Positions 8,451 through 16,627 of a stretch of 38,595 bases of DNA are shown here, piece after piece. The position numbers were made by a program, and so were the translations under genes. Position 1 is the stretch's first letter, and each line of letters starts with the position of its first letter. Source of the stretch: Balneolaceae bacterium (GTDB lineage Bacteria; Bacteroidota; Rhodothermia; Balneolales; Balneolaceae); assembly GCA_007693295.1 (NCBI GenBank), contig REDT01000108.1:1-38595 (forward strand), read 5' to 3'. Below the pieces are notes generated by a model that was not told where the DNA came from, did not search any database, and saw only the letters and a list, made by a program, of their open reading frames with translations.

Positions 8451-8514
8451 AGCTGCTGTTAACGAAATCTGATTATTGAATGGGTAGTTTATTTATACAA
8501 AGCTACTGTTAACG
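8451..8514. repeat. Pair of 14-bp direct repeats upstream of ggt
   Basis: AGCTGCTGTTAACG at 8451-8464 and AGCTACTGTTAACG at 8501-8514 differ at one base and start exactly 50 bases apart, about five helical turns. They lie 79 and 29 bases upstream of the gamma-glutamyltransferase ATG and could be tandem activator sites or a chance duplication. Confidence 0.4.
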
Positions 8515-8542
8515 TTTAAACGAAGAAGAATACCTGTTGTCC

Positions 8543-10375
8543 ATGACCACACTCTTTCACTTGCCATATGTAAAAATTGCTTCGACAGTAACACTTTTAA
8601 CCTCACTGGTGCTGTTCATTGGCTGCGAGCCATCAGAACGGGAAACCGGTGTAACCTACACTATCCCCGAGCAGCCGGAAATGGCTACCGGCTATACCGA
8701 AAAGCCGGGGTGGGCCACTTCCGAGTTTGCCGTTGCTGCGGCTAATCCGCTTGCAACCGATGCAGGCTATCAAATAATTAAGGCAGGTGGGTCGGCTGTA
8801 GACGCAGCCATTGCCGTTCAGATGGTACTCACCCTGGTTGAACCGCAGTCGAGCGGAATAGGAGGCGGGGCATTTCTTCTTGCGTGGGATGGAGCAGACG
8901 TACACGCTTACAACGGGCGTGAAACGGCTCCTGCTGCGGCAGATGAAAACCACTTTCTGGATGAAGATGGCAACCCGATTCCATTCCGTGATGCAGTAAG
9001 GAGCGGCCTCTCTGCCGGGGTTCCGGGAACAATCGCCATGCTGAAACATGCACATGAACGCCACGGAATACTGCCATGGGCAGAACTGTTTACACCGGCT
9101 ATCACCCTTGCTGAAGAGGGATTCAATGTGAGCCCGCGACTACACGGCTTGCTGGCCGGCGAAGAGGCGCTGCGCGAAGACGATATTGCGGCACAACTCT
9201 ATTATGATGAAAATGGTGAGGCCCGGCCCATTGGATACAACCTTCAAAACCCTGCGCTGGCAGAAATTCTGCGTCAGGTAGCGCTTCGGGGCAATGAGGC
9301 ATTTTATACCGGCGCGGTTGCCGAGAGTATCGTGGAACGAATTCGTGCCCATGAGCGGCCCGGTAATATGACGGTCGAAGATATCAACAACTACCCGAAC
9401 CAGGATTTTACAACAGAGGCCATGTGCAATGAGTGGCGCGCATATCGCATCTGCGGCTTTCCGCCGCCTTCGTCAGGGCACATTGCCATTATGCAGATGC
9501 TGGGCATTATGGAGCACCTTGAGGCGCCTCAGGCAGGGTTCGAAGATGGAACACCTACTGCTGAATGGCTGCATCAATATCTCGAAGCGGCCAAACTCGC
9601 TTTTGCCGATCGAAACCAGTACATAGCAGACCCCAACTTTGTGGAAGCTCCTGCCGGCGACTGGCAGAGTCTGATGAATTCCGATTACCTGGCTGAACGG
9701 TCTTTACTGATCGGTGAAAACAGCATGGGCAGTGCAGAGCCGGGAAATCCGGAAGATGTACTCTCCCTGTTTGGTTTGATGCAGGAACAGCCGGACAAGG
9801 GTACCAGTCATATCAGTATTGTAGACCGTGATGGAAATTCAGTGTCGATGACCACTACTATTGAAAGCGGGTTCGGCAACCGGATCATGAGCGATGGCGG
9901 TACCGGATTGCCGGGGGGATTTTTACTGAATAACGAGCTTACAGACCTCTCCCTGCGGCCTTATGATGATGATGGAAACCCGATTGCCAACCGTGTGGAA
10001 CCCAATAAACGACCCCGGTCGAGCATGAGCCCAACCTTGATTTTTGACAACGAATCCGGTGATTTTCTCGCCAGTGTGGGATCGCCGGGTGGTGCCGCTA
10101 TTATCCACTATACGGCCAAAGCAATTGTGGGTATGTATGATTGGGGCCTGAATGCGCAGGAGGCTATTAATGTGCCTAATTTCTCAAATTTTAACGGCCC
10201 TTCTGTATTGGAAGAGGACAGATTTTCTGATGACATTATTCGAGCCCTTGAAGCAATGGGGCATGAAATAACCGAACGTGCTCAAACCAGCGGCTTACAG
10301 GCCATCCAGGTTACACCGGAGGGACTGTTTGGAGGTGCCGATCCTCGCCGCGAAGGTGTGGTTATGGGCGAGTAG
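8543..10375 (+). CDS. ggt: Gamma-glutamyltransferase, lipoprotein form
   Basis: 610 residues. The enzyme cleaves or transfers the gamma-glutamyl group of glutathione and related peptides and matures by autocleavage into two subunits. Seen: ANPLATDAGYQIIKAGGSAVDAA near the N-terminus, SSGIGGGAFLL, substrate carboxylate Arg region (YNGRETAP), the cleavage site GTSHISIVDRDGN where Thr421 becomes the catalytic N-terminal nucleophile, and GSPGGAAI in the small subunit forming the oxyanion hole. The N-terminus has a lipoprotein-like signal ending FIGC, so it is probably anchored in the cell envelope facing the periplasm. ATG 8543 is preferred; a TTG two codons upstream is an equal alternative. Length is normal for the family. 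Confidence 0.95.
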   Translation: MTTLFHLPYVKIASTVTLLTSLVLFIGCEPSERETGVTYTIPEQPEMATGYTEKPGWATSEFAVAAANPLATDAGYQIIKAGGSAVDAAIAVQMVLTLVEPQSSGIGGGAFLLAWDGADVHAYNGRETAPAAADENHFLDEDGNPIPFRDAVRSGLSAGVPGTIAMLKHAHERHGILPWAELFTPAITLAEEGFNVSPRLHGLLAGEEALREDDIAAQLYYDENGEARPIGYNLQNPALAEILRQVALRGNEAFYTGAVAESIVERIRAHERPGNMTVEDINNYPNQDFTTEAMCNEWRAYRICGFPPPSSGHIAIMQMLGIMEHLEAPQAGFEDGTPTAEWLHQYLEAAKLAFADRNQYIADPNFVEAPAGDWQSLMNSDYLAERSLLIGENSMGSAEPGNPEDVLSLFGLMQEQPDKGTSHISIVDRDGNSVSMTTTIESGFGNRIMSDGGTGLPGGFLLNNELTDLSLRPYDDDGNPIANRVEPNKRPRSSMSPTLIFDNESGDFLASVGSPGGAAIIHYTAKAIVGMYDWGLNAQEAINVPNFSNFNGPSVLEEDRFSDDIIRALEAMGHEITERAQTSGLQAIQVTPEGLFGGADPRREGVVMGE

Positions 10376-10469
10376 CGGGGATGAATATGTTTCGAAGTTC
10401 TCGTTTTGTGTAAGGAGGAGAGATCCGATATTGAATAAAAAATTTAATCCATAAATAACCTATTGTACT

Positions 10470-10742
10470 ATGACTATACTTGAATTTTTACTGCTTCTAT
10501 TTATCGCCGGCGTATGCGGCTCTATCGGCCAGGCCATTGCGGGGTTTTCACGGGGTGGTTGCCTGGTATCGATTGTGCTTGGCTTTATCGGTGCACTTTT
10601 AGGATCATGGATGAGTGCACAGCTGGGCTGGCCTGAACTCTTTAATGTGCAAATAGGCGGTAACACCTTTCCCATCATCTGGTCTATAGTCGGAGCCGTT
10701 GTTTTTGTGATGGTTGTAGGATTGATTACAAGGAGAAGATAG
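10470..10742 (+). CDS. GlsB/YeaQ/YmgE family stress-response membrane protein
   Basis: 90 residues, three hydrophobic segments with the glycine-rich family pattern (GVCGSIGQAIAG, GFIGALLGSWM, IGGNTFPIIWSIVGA) and a C-terminal TRRR. Members are small inner-membrane proteins (formerly transglycosylase-associated) that accumulate under stress; their molecular role is not settled. Its stop is 6 bases before the following serine hydrolase, so they share a transcript. Confidence 0.9.
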   Translation: MTILEFLLLLFIAGVCGSIGQAIAGFSRGGCLVSIVLGFIGALLGSWMSAQLGWPELFNVQIGGNTFPIIWSIVGAVVFVMVVGLITRRR

Positions 10743-10748
10743 CAGGCT

Positions 10749-12110
10749 ATGGCGTTAAAAAGATTGTTGATTGGGTTGATGGTACTGTTTGTGTGTACGC
10801 TGTTTTCATCACCCGTAATCGCCCAGGATAATCGGTTTGCACACGTGGACAGGGAGGCGATCGACGAAATCTTTGCAGATTTTGAAGATCATTTGCCGGG
10901 CTGTGCAGTGGGTGTGGTGGATCATGGTGAATTGATCTTCTCAAAGGGTTATGGCATGGCGAATCTCGATTATGGAATTTCCATCACTCCGGATTCACGT
11001 TTCATGATCGCCTCAATTTCAAAGCAGTTTGCGGCAGCAGCCCTTTTAATGATGAAACAGGAGGGTTTGCTTGATCTGGATGAAGATTTACGGATCTATA
11101 TTCCCGAACTTCCGGAGTTTGATGAACCGATAACGGCACGGCAAATCATACATCACACATCGGGCCTTCGCGATCTGTTTGATATTCTTCATCTGAAAGA
11201 TCTGGGGCTGGATCCAACCACTTCCACGGTAAACGCAATGGCACTGCTCAGCCGGCAACAGCGGCTCAATTTCCGTCCCAATACGCGTCATATGTACAGC
11301 AACAGCGGTTATCTGTTAATGTCAATACTTTCAGAAAACCTGACAGGAATGTCGCTGAACAAGTATACACAAAAACACTTCTTTGAACCTTTGGGAATGG
11401 AGTCAACCCATTTTCATGATGATCTTGGGAGAATTGTACCAAACCGGGTGGAAAGCTATCGTCCGACTGAATCTGGCCCCGGAAGATTTTACAGGGACAA
11501 CATCGACAGGGTTGGCGCCAGGGGGCTCTTTACGACCATCGAAGATTTTGCAAAATGGGATGCCAATTTTATTGAAAACCGCACCCACCTCGAAAACTTT
11601 ACCGAACGTATGACCGAAGTGGGGATATATCGTAACGGCAATGAACACGACTATGCCACCGGGCTGCGCGTTAACCAATACCGAAAACTCGACACGGTTG
11701 GCCATGGGGGCAACTACATGGGATTCAGATCCAGCTATATGCGTTTCCCTGACCATCAGCTTGGGTTTATCGTGTTCTGTAACATGAGTAATATCAACCC
11801 GGCGGGCTTTGCGAGAGATTTGGCAGATCTCTATTTGATGAATGAGTTTTCCGGAATATTTGAAGAGTATACCGGCACATTTCGCAATGACGGGTTTGCC
11901 CGTGAATACAGTCTTCTGATCGAAGAGGGTGACCTCTACCTGCAAAAAGGATTTCGTGATAAAATGAAACTCATATGGCAGGATGATGACGAATTCAGTG
12001 CCGGTGGCTGGGACATTGAGTTTCTTCGTGACCGAAATGACACCATCACCGGATTTACGGTTCAAACCGGAAGAACCGGAAAGGTGACGTTTTATAAAGT
12101 CACCTCATAA
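10749..12110 (+). CDS. Secreted class C beta-lactamase-like serine hydrolase (copy 1)
   Basis: 453 residues with a signal peptide cleaved near SPVIAQ. The beta-lactamase/penicillin-binding-protein fold (PF00144) is shown by the catalytic S89-I-S-K92 tetrad, Y183-S-N185 as second motif, and H319-G-G as third motif, where KTG is usual in beta-lactamases. HGG is common in the esterase/peptidase branch, so this is more likely an esterase, D-aminopeptidase or cell-wall peptidase than a drug-resistance enzyme. The last 100 residues form a separate lipocalin-like beta domain often found C-terminal in this family. AGGAG lies 13 bases upstream of the ATG. A close paralogue follows directly. Confidence 0.9.
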   Translation: MALKRLLIGLMVLFVCTLFSSPVIAQDNRFAHVDREAIDEIFADFEDHLPGCAVGVVDHGELIFSKGYGMANLDYGISITPDSRFMIASISKQFAAAALLMMKQEGLLDLDEDLRIYIPELPEFDEPITARQIIHHTSGLRDLFDILHLKDLGLDPTTSTVNAMALLSRQQRLNFRPNTRHMYSNSGYLLMSILSENLTGMSLNKYTQKHFFEPLGMESTHFHDDLGRIVPNRVESYRPTESGPGRFYRDNIDRVGARGLFTTIEDFAKWDANFIENRTHLENFTERMTEVGIYRNGNEHDYATGLRVNQYRKLDTVGHGGNYMGFRSSYMRFPDHQLGFIVFCNMSNINPAGFARDLADLYLMNEFSGIFEEYTGTFRNDGFAREYSLLIEEGDLYLQKGFRDKMKLIWQDDDEFSAGGWDIEFLRDRNDTITGFTVQTGRTGKVTFYKVTS

Positions 12111-12164
12111 AAGGGGCTTTTACCGCAAAAATTTTCTCAAAGCTTGAAACATGAAATAACACCC

Positions 12165-13562
12165 ATGAGCACACACATCAAAACCTTACCCATACTGCTT
12201 TTTACGGCCGTTTTCTGGATCGCCTCAGGTTCAACCGGCAATGAACCTGAAAGCGTTAATGGAGTCTCTTTCGACAAAATTGAAGAGATCTTTTCTTCAT
12301 ACCACAGCGATAGCACTCCCGGTTGTGCAGTGTCTGTATTTCACGAGGGGAGATCTGTATATAAAAATGCGTTTGGGGTATCAAATCTGGATTATGGGAT
12401 TATGCTCAGCGACACCTCATCGTTCTATATGGCCTCTGTTTCGAAGCATGTGACAGCCGCTGCCGCAGGGTTGTTGGTAATAAGAGAGCAGCTGAACTTG
12501 CACAGTAATGTGAGTGATTATATAGAAGAGTGGCCGGAGTACGCTGCCGGTGTGACTGTTGGCCAGCTCTTTAGCCATACATCGGGCCTGCCCGATATCT
12601 ACGGCTTGATGAATATCGCCGGAATACCGGTAGGAGACTCGATGGATATTGAGGATTATATGGATATCATCCGGCATGGTGAATCCCTGAAATTTGAGCC
12701 GGGAACGGATTACTCTTACACCAACAGCGGTTATACAACATTGGCACATCTGATAGAGGTGATTACTGAAAAACCCTTTACTGAGTTTGTGGATAAAGAG
12801 TTTTTCAAGCCATTCGGGATGAATGTCACCCATTTCCACAGCGACCGTTCGAGGGTGGTGCCGAACAGGGTTATCAGCTATCAGCCAGGAGGTGAGCAGC
12901 AGTTCCGGCGCACTTACCTGGGCATGTTTCAGGGTGTGGGTCCGGGCGGTCTCTACTCAACCCTGAATGATTGGGAGAAGTGGGAAGCGTTTTGGTATGG
13001 AGATCTGGATTGGGAAGGCGGGATAACGGTACTGGAAGCGAATGAACTGAAGGCGAGAATGATCACGCCGGCACTGGCCAATGGCAAATCGGTGGATTAC
13101 GGATGGGGGTTGCAAACAACCACACGAAAAGGCCAGAATTTAATTGGTCATGGCGGTTCGTTTATGGGATTCCGCACCGATTACCGGCGATATCCGCAGC
13201 ATGGACTATCATCAGTTATACTCTGCAACCGCGGCGATGCAAACCCGCAGGATCTCAACAATCAGCTTGCGGACCTGTTTTTGCAGGATGAATTTGAGTC
13301 TTACCTGATGCAATATGGAGGAATTTACCGGAATGATGAATTGCCTGTTGAATATGAGTTAACCGTTGAAGAGGGAAACCTGAAGCTCAATCGCCGAAAT
13401 TCGCCAAATGGATTTATGAACGAAGTTGAAGAAGATAAATGGAGAGCCGGTTCTTGGGAATTCGATTTTGAACGGGATGATTCCGGTGAGGTTACCGGTT
13501 TTACGGTATCAACCGGCCGGGCCAAAGATGTGGAATTCAGGAAGTTGGGAAACTCACGTTAA
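12165..13562 (+). CDS. Secreted class C beta-lactamase-like serine hydrolase (copy 2)
   Basis: 465 residues, same architecture as the preceding gene: signal peptide, catalytic S91-V-S-K94, Y185-T-N187, then IGHGGSFMGF as third motif, and a C-terminal beta domain (QYGGIYRNDELPVEYELTVEEG). The shared text (PGCAVSV, SNLDYGI, MASVSKH, SHTSGLPD, VTHFHSDRSRVVPNRV) shows that the pair arose by tandem duplication. I chose ATG 12165 rather than a TTG seven codons upstream because it gives a better signal peptide. Periplasmic or surface hydrolase; substrate unknown. The 54-base gap suggests co-transcription with copy 1. Confidence 0.9.
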   Translation: MSTHIKTLPILLFTAVFWIASGSTGNEPESVNGVSFDKIEEIFSSYHSDSTPGCAVSVFHEGRSVYKNAFGVSNLDYGIMLSDTSSFYMASVSKHVTAAAAGLLVIREQLNLHSNVSDYIEEWPEYAAGVTVGQLFSHTSGLPDIYGLMNIAGIPVGDSMDIEDYMDIIRHGESLKFEPGTDYSYTNSGYTTLAHLIEVITEKPFTEFVDKEFFKPFGMNVTHFHSDRSRVVPNRVISYQPGGEQQFRRTYLGMFQGVGPGGLYSTLNDWEKWEAFWYGDLDWEGGITVLEANELKARMITPALANGKSVDYGWGLQTTTRKGQNLIGHGGSFMGFRTDYRRYPQHGLSSVILCNRGDANPQDLNNQLADLFLQDEFESYLMQYGGIYRNDELPVEYELTVEEGNLKLNRRNSPNGFMNEVEEDKWRAGSWEFDFERDDSGEVTGFTVSTGRAKDVEFRKLGNSR

Positions 13563-13620
13563 ATTGTAGACAATCAAAAACCATTCACTAAAGAAGTGAG
13601 TTCAGAACCTGAAAACCCCG

Positions 13621-14949
13621 TTATCTCCTTATAAAAACCCGATATCCCCAGGGTTCAATTTCAAGTTGAGTGGTGCTGGTTAATCCTGTCTCTTTATTAC
13701 TGAAATATTCCAGATAGTTTCCATGGTAAAGAGACTCTCTGAATGAGACGTGATGGTTTTGATCTGAGAAGTTCAGAACCGCAAATACCTTGCTTTTATC
13801 ATTTTCCCGCACAAAACTGAGTACATCTGTTTGGGCGCTATTGGGTACTTTGATCATAGTAGCTCCCCATTTTCCATTCCACAAGGCACTATTCTCTTTT
13901 TTCAGAGAGAACAGTTTCCTGTAAAGATCACCTATCGGATGTTCGCGCCATTCAATTTCATCTTTCTCAAAGAATTCAAGTGCCCGGTCATTTCCCGCTT
14001 CTTGTCCATTGTAGATCAGCGGCATACCGTCTCCTGCAACAGAAAGAACAATTGCTGCTTCAAGAGCGTCTCCAAAATTTTCAAACATGGTTCCTTCCCA
14101 TGCATTTTTATCATGGTTGGTCACAAACGTCATTCGGATACTCTCTTTTGGGAAAGCTCTCTCGTTCCATGAATAGTATACAAAGAGGCTGTTCAGGTCT
14201 GCCCGCCCCATTGCAATATTATGGACGGCATCCCACCAGCTCCAGGCATAGGTCATATCAAATGCGGCGGCATGCAGATCTCTCGACTCCCATTCTGCCA
14301 GCATAAATACCGGCTTAATCTTCTCCAACTCTCTTCTGACATTGTTCCAGAAATCGACCGGTACTAATCCGGCTACATCTGCTCTGAATCCGTCAAATCC
14401 GGCTTTCTCTACCCAGTATACCATTGCATCGGTCATATACTCCCTAAGCCCTTCGTGCCCGTAGTCGAGGTCGATTATATCGGTCCAGTCCCACCAGGGT
14501 GTTGGGCGGAAATCTCCCTTCCAGTCGCGAACATACCATTCCGGATGTTCTTCAACCAGGGAACTATCCCAGGCGGTGTGATTGGCAATCCAGTCGAGGA
14601 TGACATACATACCCATTTCATGGGCAGCGGCTATAAATTCTTTAACGTCATCAATGTCTCCGAATTCGGGATTTACGCTATAGTAATCTTTCACGGAGTA
14701 TGGGCTTCCAAGAGTTCCTTTCCGGTTTTTTTCGCCAATTTTATGAATCGGCATCAGCCAGATAATATCAACCCCCAGATCTTTTAATCTTGGTAAATGC
14801 TTGCGCGCGGCATTAAATGTTCCCTCTTTGGTGAATTGCCGGGTATTGATCTGGTAGATCGTGGCACTCTTAATCCACTCCGGATTTTCAAGTGTAACAT
14901 ATGGGGTCGGTTGATAGGGGTTGGTACTGTTTTCAGATTCTGTGCGCAT
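13621..14949 (-). CDS. Alpha-amylase family glycoside hydrolase (GH13)
   Basis: 442 residues forming a GH13 barrel. Family regions are visible: I, VILDWIANHTAW (about 117-128); II, GFDGFRADVAG with nucleophile Asp191; III, FMLAEWES with acid/base Glu219; IV, TFVTNHDKN with Asp280. The C-terminal beta domain ends WGYRVFIRR. There is no signal peptide, so it works in the cytosol, probably on malto-oligosaccharides or a storage glucan. It lies 14 bases downstream of mtnA on the same strand and is probably co-transcribed although no functional link is evident. It is short for an alpha-amylase but normal for cytosolic members. Confidence 0.93.
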   Translation of the reverse strand: MRTESENSTNPYQPTPYVTLENPEWIKSATIYQINTRQFTKEGTFNAARKHLPRLKDLGVDIIWLMPIHKIGEKNRKGTLGSPYSVKDYYSVNPEFGDIDDVKEFIAAAHEMGMYVILDWIANHTAWDSSLVEEHPEWYVRDWKGDFRPTPWWDWTDIIDLDYGHEGLREYMTDAMVYWVEKAGFDGFRADVAGLVPVDFWNNVRRELEKIKPVFMLAEWESRDLHAAAFDMTYAWSWWDAVHNIAMGRADLNSLFVYYSWNERAFPKESIRMTFVTNHDKNAWEGTMFENFGDALEAAIVLSVAGDGMPLIYNGQEAGNDRALEFFEKDEIEWREHPIGDLYRKLFSLKKENSALWNGKWGATMIKVPNSAQTDVLSFVRENDKSKVFAVLNFSDQNHHVSFRESLYHGNYLEYFSNKETGLTSTTQLEIEPWGYRVFIRR

Positions 14950-14963
14950 ACAGTTAGGCCAAT

Positions 14964-16013
14964 TTAAGAAAATAAGCTTTTGAAATTCTTCTCATAATCC
15001 GGCCTGACAATACCCTTTTCGGTAATGATCGCCGTAATCAGTTTATGGGGTGTGATGTCAAATGCGGGATTGTAAACATCTACTTTTTTGGGTGCGGTTC
15101 GCTTATTGCCGAAGTGGGTAACCTCGTCCTCATCACGCTCTTCAATCACAATCTCCTTGCCGGTTGCAAGCTCCATATCTATGGTCGAGTAGGGAGCTGC
15201 TACATAGAATGGGATGTTGTGGGCATTTGCCAGTACGGCCAGATGATAGGTTCCGATTTTATTTGCGGTATCTCCATTTCGGGTAATACGGTCTGCCCCG
15301 GTAATCACCATGTCTACTTTTCCCTGCTGCATCAGGAAAGCGGCAGCAGAGTCGATGTTTAGCGTAAAGGGAATTTCAGCTTTTTGCAACTCCCATGTAG
15401 TGAGGCGCGCTCCCTGCAGCAGGGGTCGGGTTTCATCCACCCAAACTTTTTTCAGTTTACCCGCCTGATGGGCGTGCAGTATCACAGAAAAAGCCGTTCC
15501 GTATTCGCCGGTAGCGAGACCTCCTGTATTGCAGTGGGTTAATATCTGCGCGTTGTCAGATACCAGGTCCAGGCCATTTTCACCAATTGTTTTACAAAGC
15601 CTTCGATCCTCGTCATGTATTGTGATCGCCGTTTCCAGGGCAACCTTTTTTAATTGAGTAACCGGCCTGTCTTTTTCCGCAAAAATGGAGGTGAGAATCC
15701 GATTCAGCGCCCATGATAAGTTTACGGCTGTTGGTCGCGAAGAGTTGAGATATTCAGCAATTCTCTCTGATTCACGATAAAAGGATTGAAAAGAGCTGTC
15801 GGGTAGCTGCTCCATACCCAGGCAGAGGCCATATGCTCCCGCAATACCAATTGCCGGAGCACCTCGCACCCTCAGTTTCTTTATCGCCTCCCACACCTGT
15901 CCGCTGGTATTCAAATCGATATAGACTTCTCTTTCGGGCAGAAATGTCTGGTCGATTATAGTGAGATGATTTTGATTCCATGTAATGGATTGAAACGGGG
16001 CGGTAAAATTCAT
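14964..16013 (-). CDS. mtnA: S-methyl-5-thioribose-1-phosphate isomerase
   Basis: 349 residues. Converts 5-methylthioribose-1-phosphate to 5-methylthioribulose-1-phosphate in the methionine salvage pathway. Diagnostic blocks: RVRGAPAIGIAGAYGL (48-63), THCNTGGLATGEYGTA with catalytic Cys161, VDETRPLLQGARLTTWEL, and TGADRITRNGDTANKIGT with catalytic Asp241. The length fits the bacterial enzyme rather than eIF2B subunits. It is the first gene of a two-gene minus-strand unit. The upstream spacer carries three AGGGTT repeats. No other mtn gene is present in the window. Confidence 0.97.
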   Translation of the reverse strand: MNFTAPFQSITWNQNHLTIIDQTFLPEREVYIDLNTSGQVWEAIKKLRVRGAPAIGIAGAYGLCLGMEQLPDSSFQSFYRESERIAEYLNSSRPTAVNLSWALNRILTSIFAEKDRPVTQLKKVALETAITIHDEDRRLCKTIGENGLDLVSDNAQILTHCNTGGLATGEYGTAFSVILHAHQAGKLKKVWVDETRPLLQGARLTTWELQKAEIPFTLNIDSAAAFLMQQGKVDMVITGADRITRNGDTANKIGTYHLAVLANAHNIPFYVAAPYSTIDMELATGKEIVIEERDEDEVTHFGNKRTAPKKVDVYNPAFDITPHKLITAIITEKGIVRPDYEKNFKSLFS

Positions 16014-16081
16014 ATCAGATTTTTTGTTGGATAAATCAGGTTTTAAAATAGCGAGATCTCAGATTAATTAAAGCAGTAAGT

Positions 16082-16134
16082 AGGGTTTCCCCTTACCCGC
16101 TGTTAGGGTTACATACTAGCTTCTGTTCAGGGTT
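16082..16134. repeat. Three AGGGTT repeats at 23-24 base spacing upstream of mtnA
   Basis: AGGGTT starts at 16082, 16105 and 16129, about two helical turns apart, 69-121 bases upstream of the mtnA ATG. On the coding strand each reads AACCCT. They could be tandem regulator sites; the surrounding text is AT-rich and otherwise featureless. Confidence 0.3.
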
Positions 16135-16255
16135 GCTATGTGAATACAGCGAAGGTAAAGTTACTATTATTAAGCAGTGATTGTGGAGCTAAGTATAAAA
16201 CGATCAAAAAGATTATAAAAAAGTAACTGGTTAATAAATAACGTGAGGTAGAACG

Positions 16256-16462
16256 ATGATTTTAAAAAAGAATGTAGGATATGTTGACTCGATTGTTCGT
16301 GTAGTAGTTGGCGCATCAATTGTAGGAATAGGGCTGTATTTTGATAGCATGTGGGGCTTGGTTGGTTTGATCCCTGTATTCTCCGGAGCTGTTTCATTTT
16401 GCCCGGTATATAGGTGGTTAAGTATAGACACTGCTAAACCAAATGTTGAAAGGGCAAACTGA
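16256..16462 (+). CDS. YgaP-like DUF2892 membrane protein
   Basis: 68 residues. The family pattern is clear: N-terminal MILKKNVGYVDSIVRVVVG (the NVG..DR.iR.vvG signature), two hydrophobic segments, and CPVYRWLSIDT at the C-terminus. Small inner-membrane proteins of this family (PF11127) often accompany rhodanese or sulfur-handling genes; here it stands alone. GAGG lies 7 bases before the ATG, and a strong terminator follows, so it is a monocistronic unit. The molecular function is not known. Confidence 0.88.
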   Translation: MILKKNVGYVDSIVRVVVGASIVGIGLYFDSMWGLVGLIPVFSGAVSFCPVYRWLSIDTAKPNVERAN

Positions 16463-16497
16463 CTCAAGCGGTTTAACTTTCTAAAGCAGCTAAATCG

Positions 16498-16522
16498 TTA
16501 CGGCTGACTCTGTCGGCCGTAA
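16498..16522. other. Short hairpin between the YgaP-like gene and its terminator
   Basis: TTACGGC at 16498-16504 pairs with GCCGTAA at 16516-16522 around an 11-base loop. It is not followed by a T-run and precedes the canonical terminator; it may stabilise the transcript's 3' end. Confidence 0.4.
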
Positions 16523-16544
16523 GTATATTTGTCGAGATAGGTTA

Positions 16545-16580
16545 GGGCTGGTTCTTAGTAAGAGCCGGCCCTTCTTTATT
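16545..16580 (+). terminator. Rho-independent terminator
   Basis: GGGCTGGTTCTT (16545-16556) pairs with AAGAGCCGGCCC (16560-16571) as a 12-base stem including two G-U pairs, with a 3-base AGT loop, followed by TTCTTTATT. It ends the transcript of the small YgaP-like gene. Confidence 0.8.
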
Positions 16581-16627
16581 GCAACTATAGATGTTGCAAA
16601 ATAGAACCAATAATTTCATCTTTGTAC

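Noticed and set aside
11403-12065. 220-codon minus-strand open frame opposite serine hydrolase copy 1
   Set aside because: Fully antisense to a gene with all catalytic motifs; no independent protein features.
10749-13562. Beta-lactam resistance genes
   Set aside because: The third motif is HGG rather than KTG, and the C-terminal beta domain points to the esterase/peptidase branch.
16014-16160. AdoMet riboswitch upstream of mtnA
   Set aside because: No recognisable riboswitch core or expression-platform terminator; only short repeats are visible.
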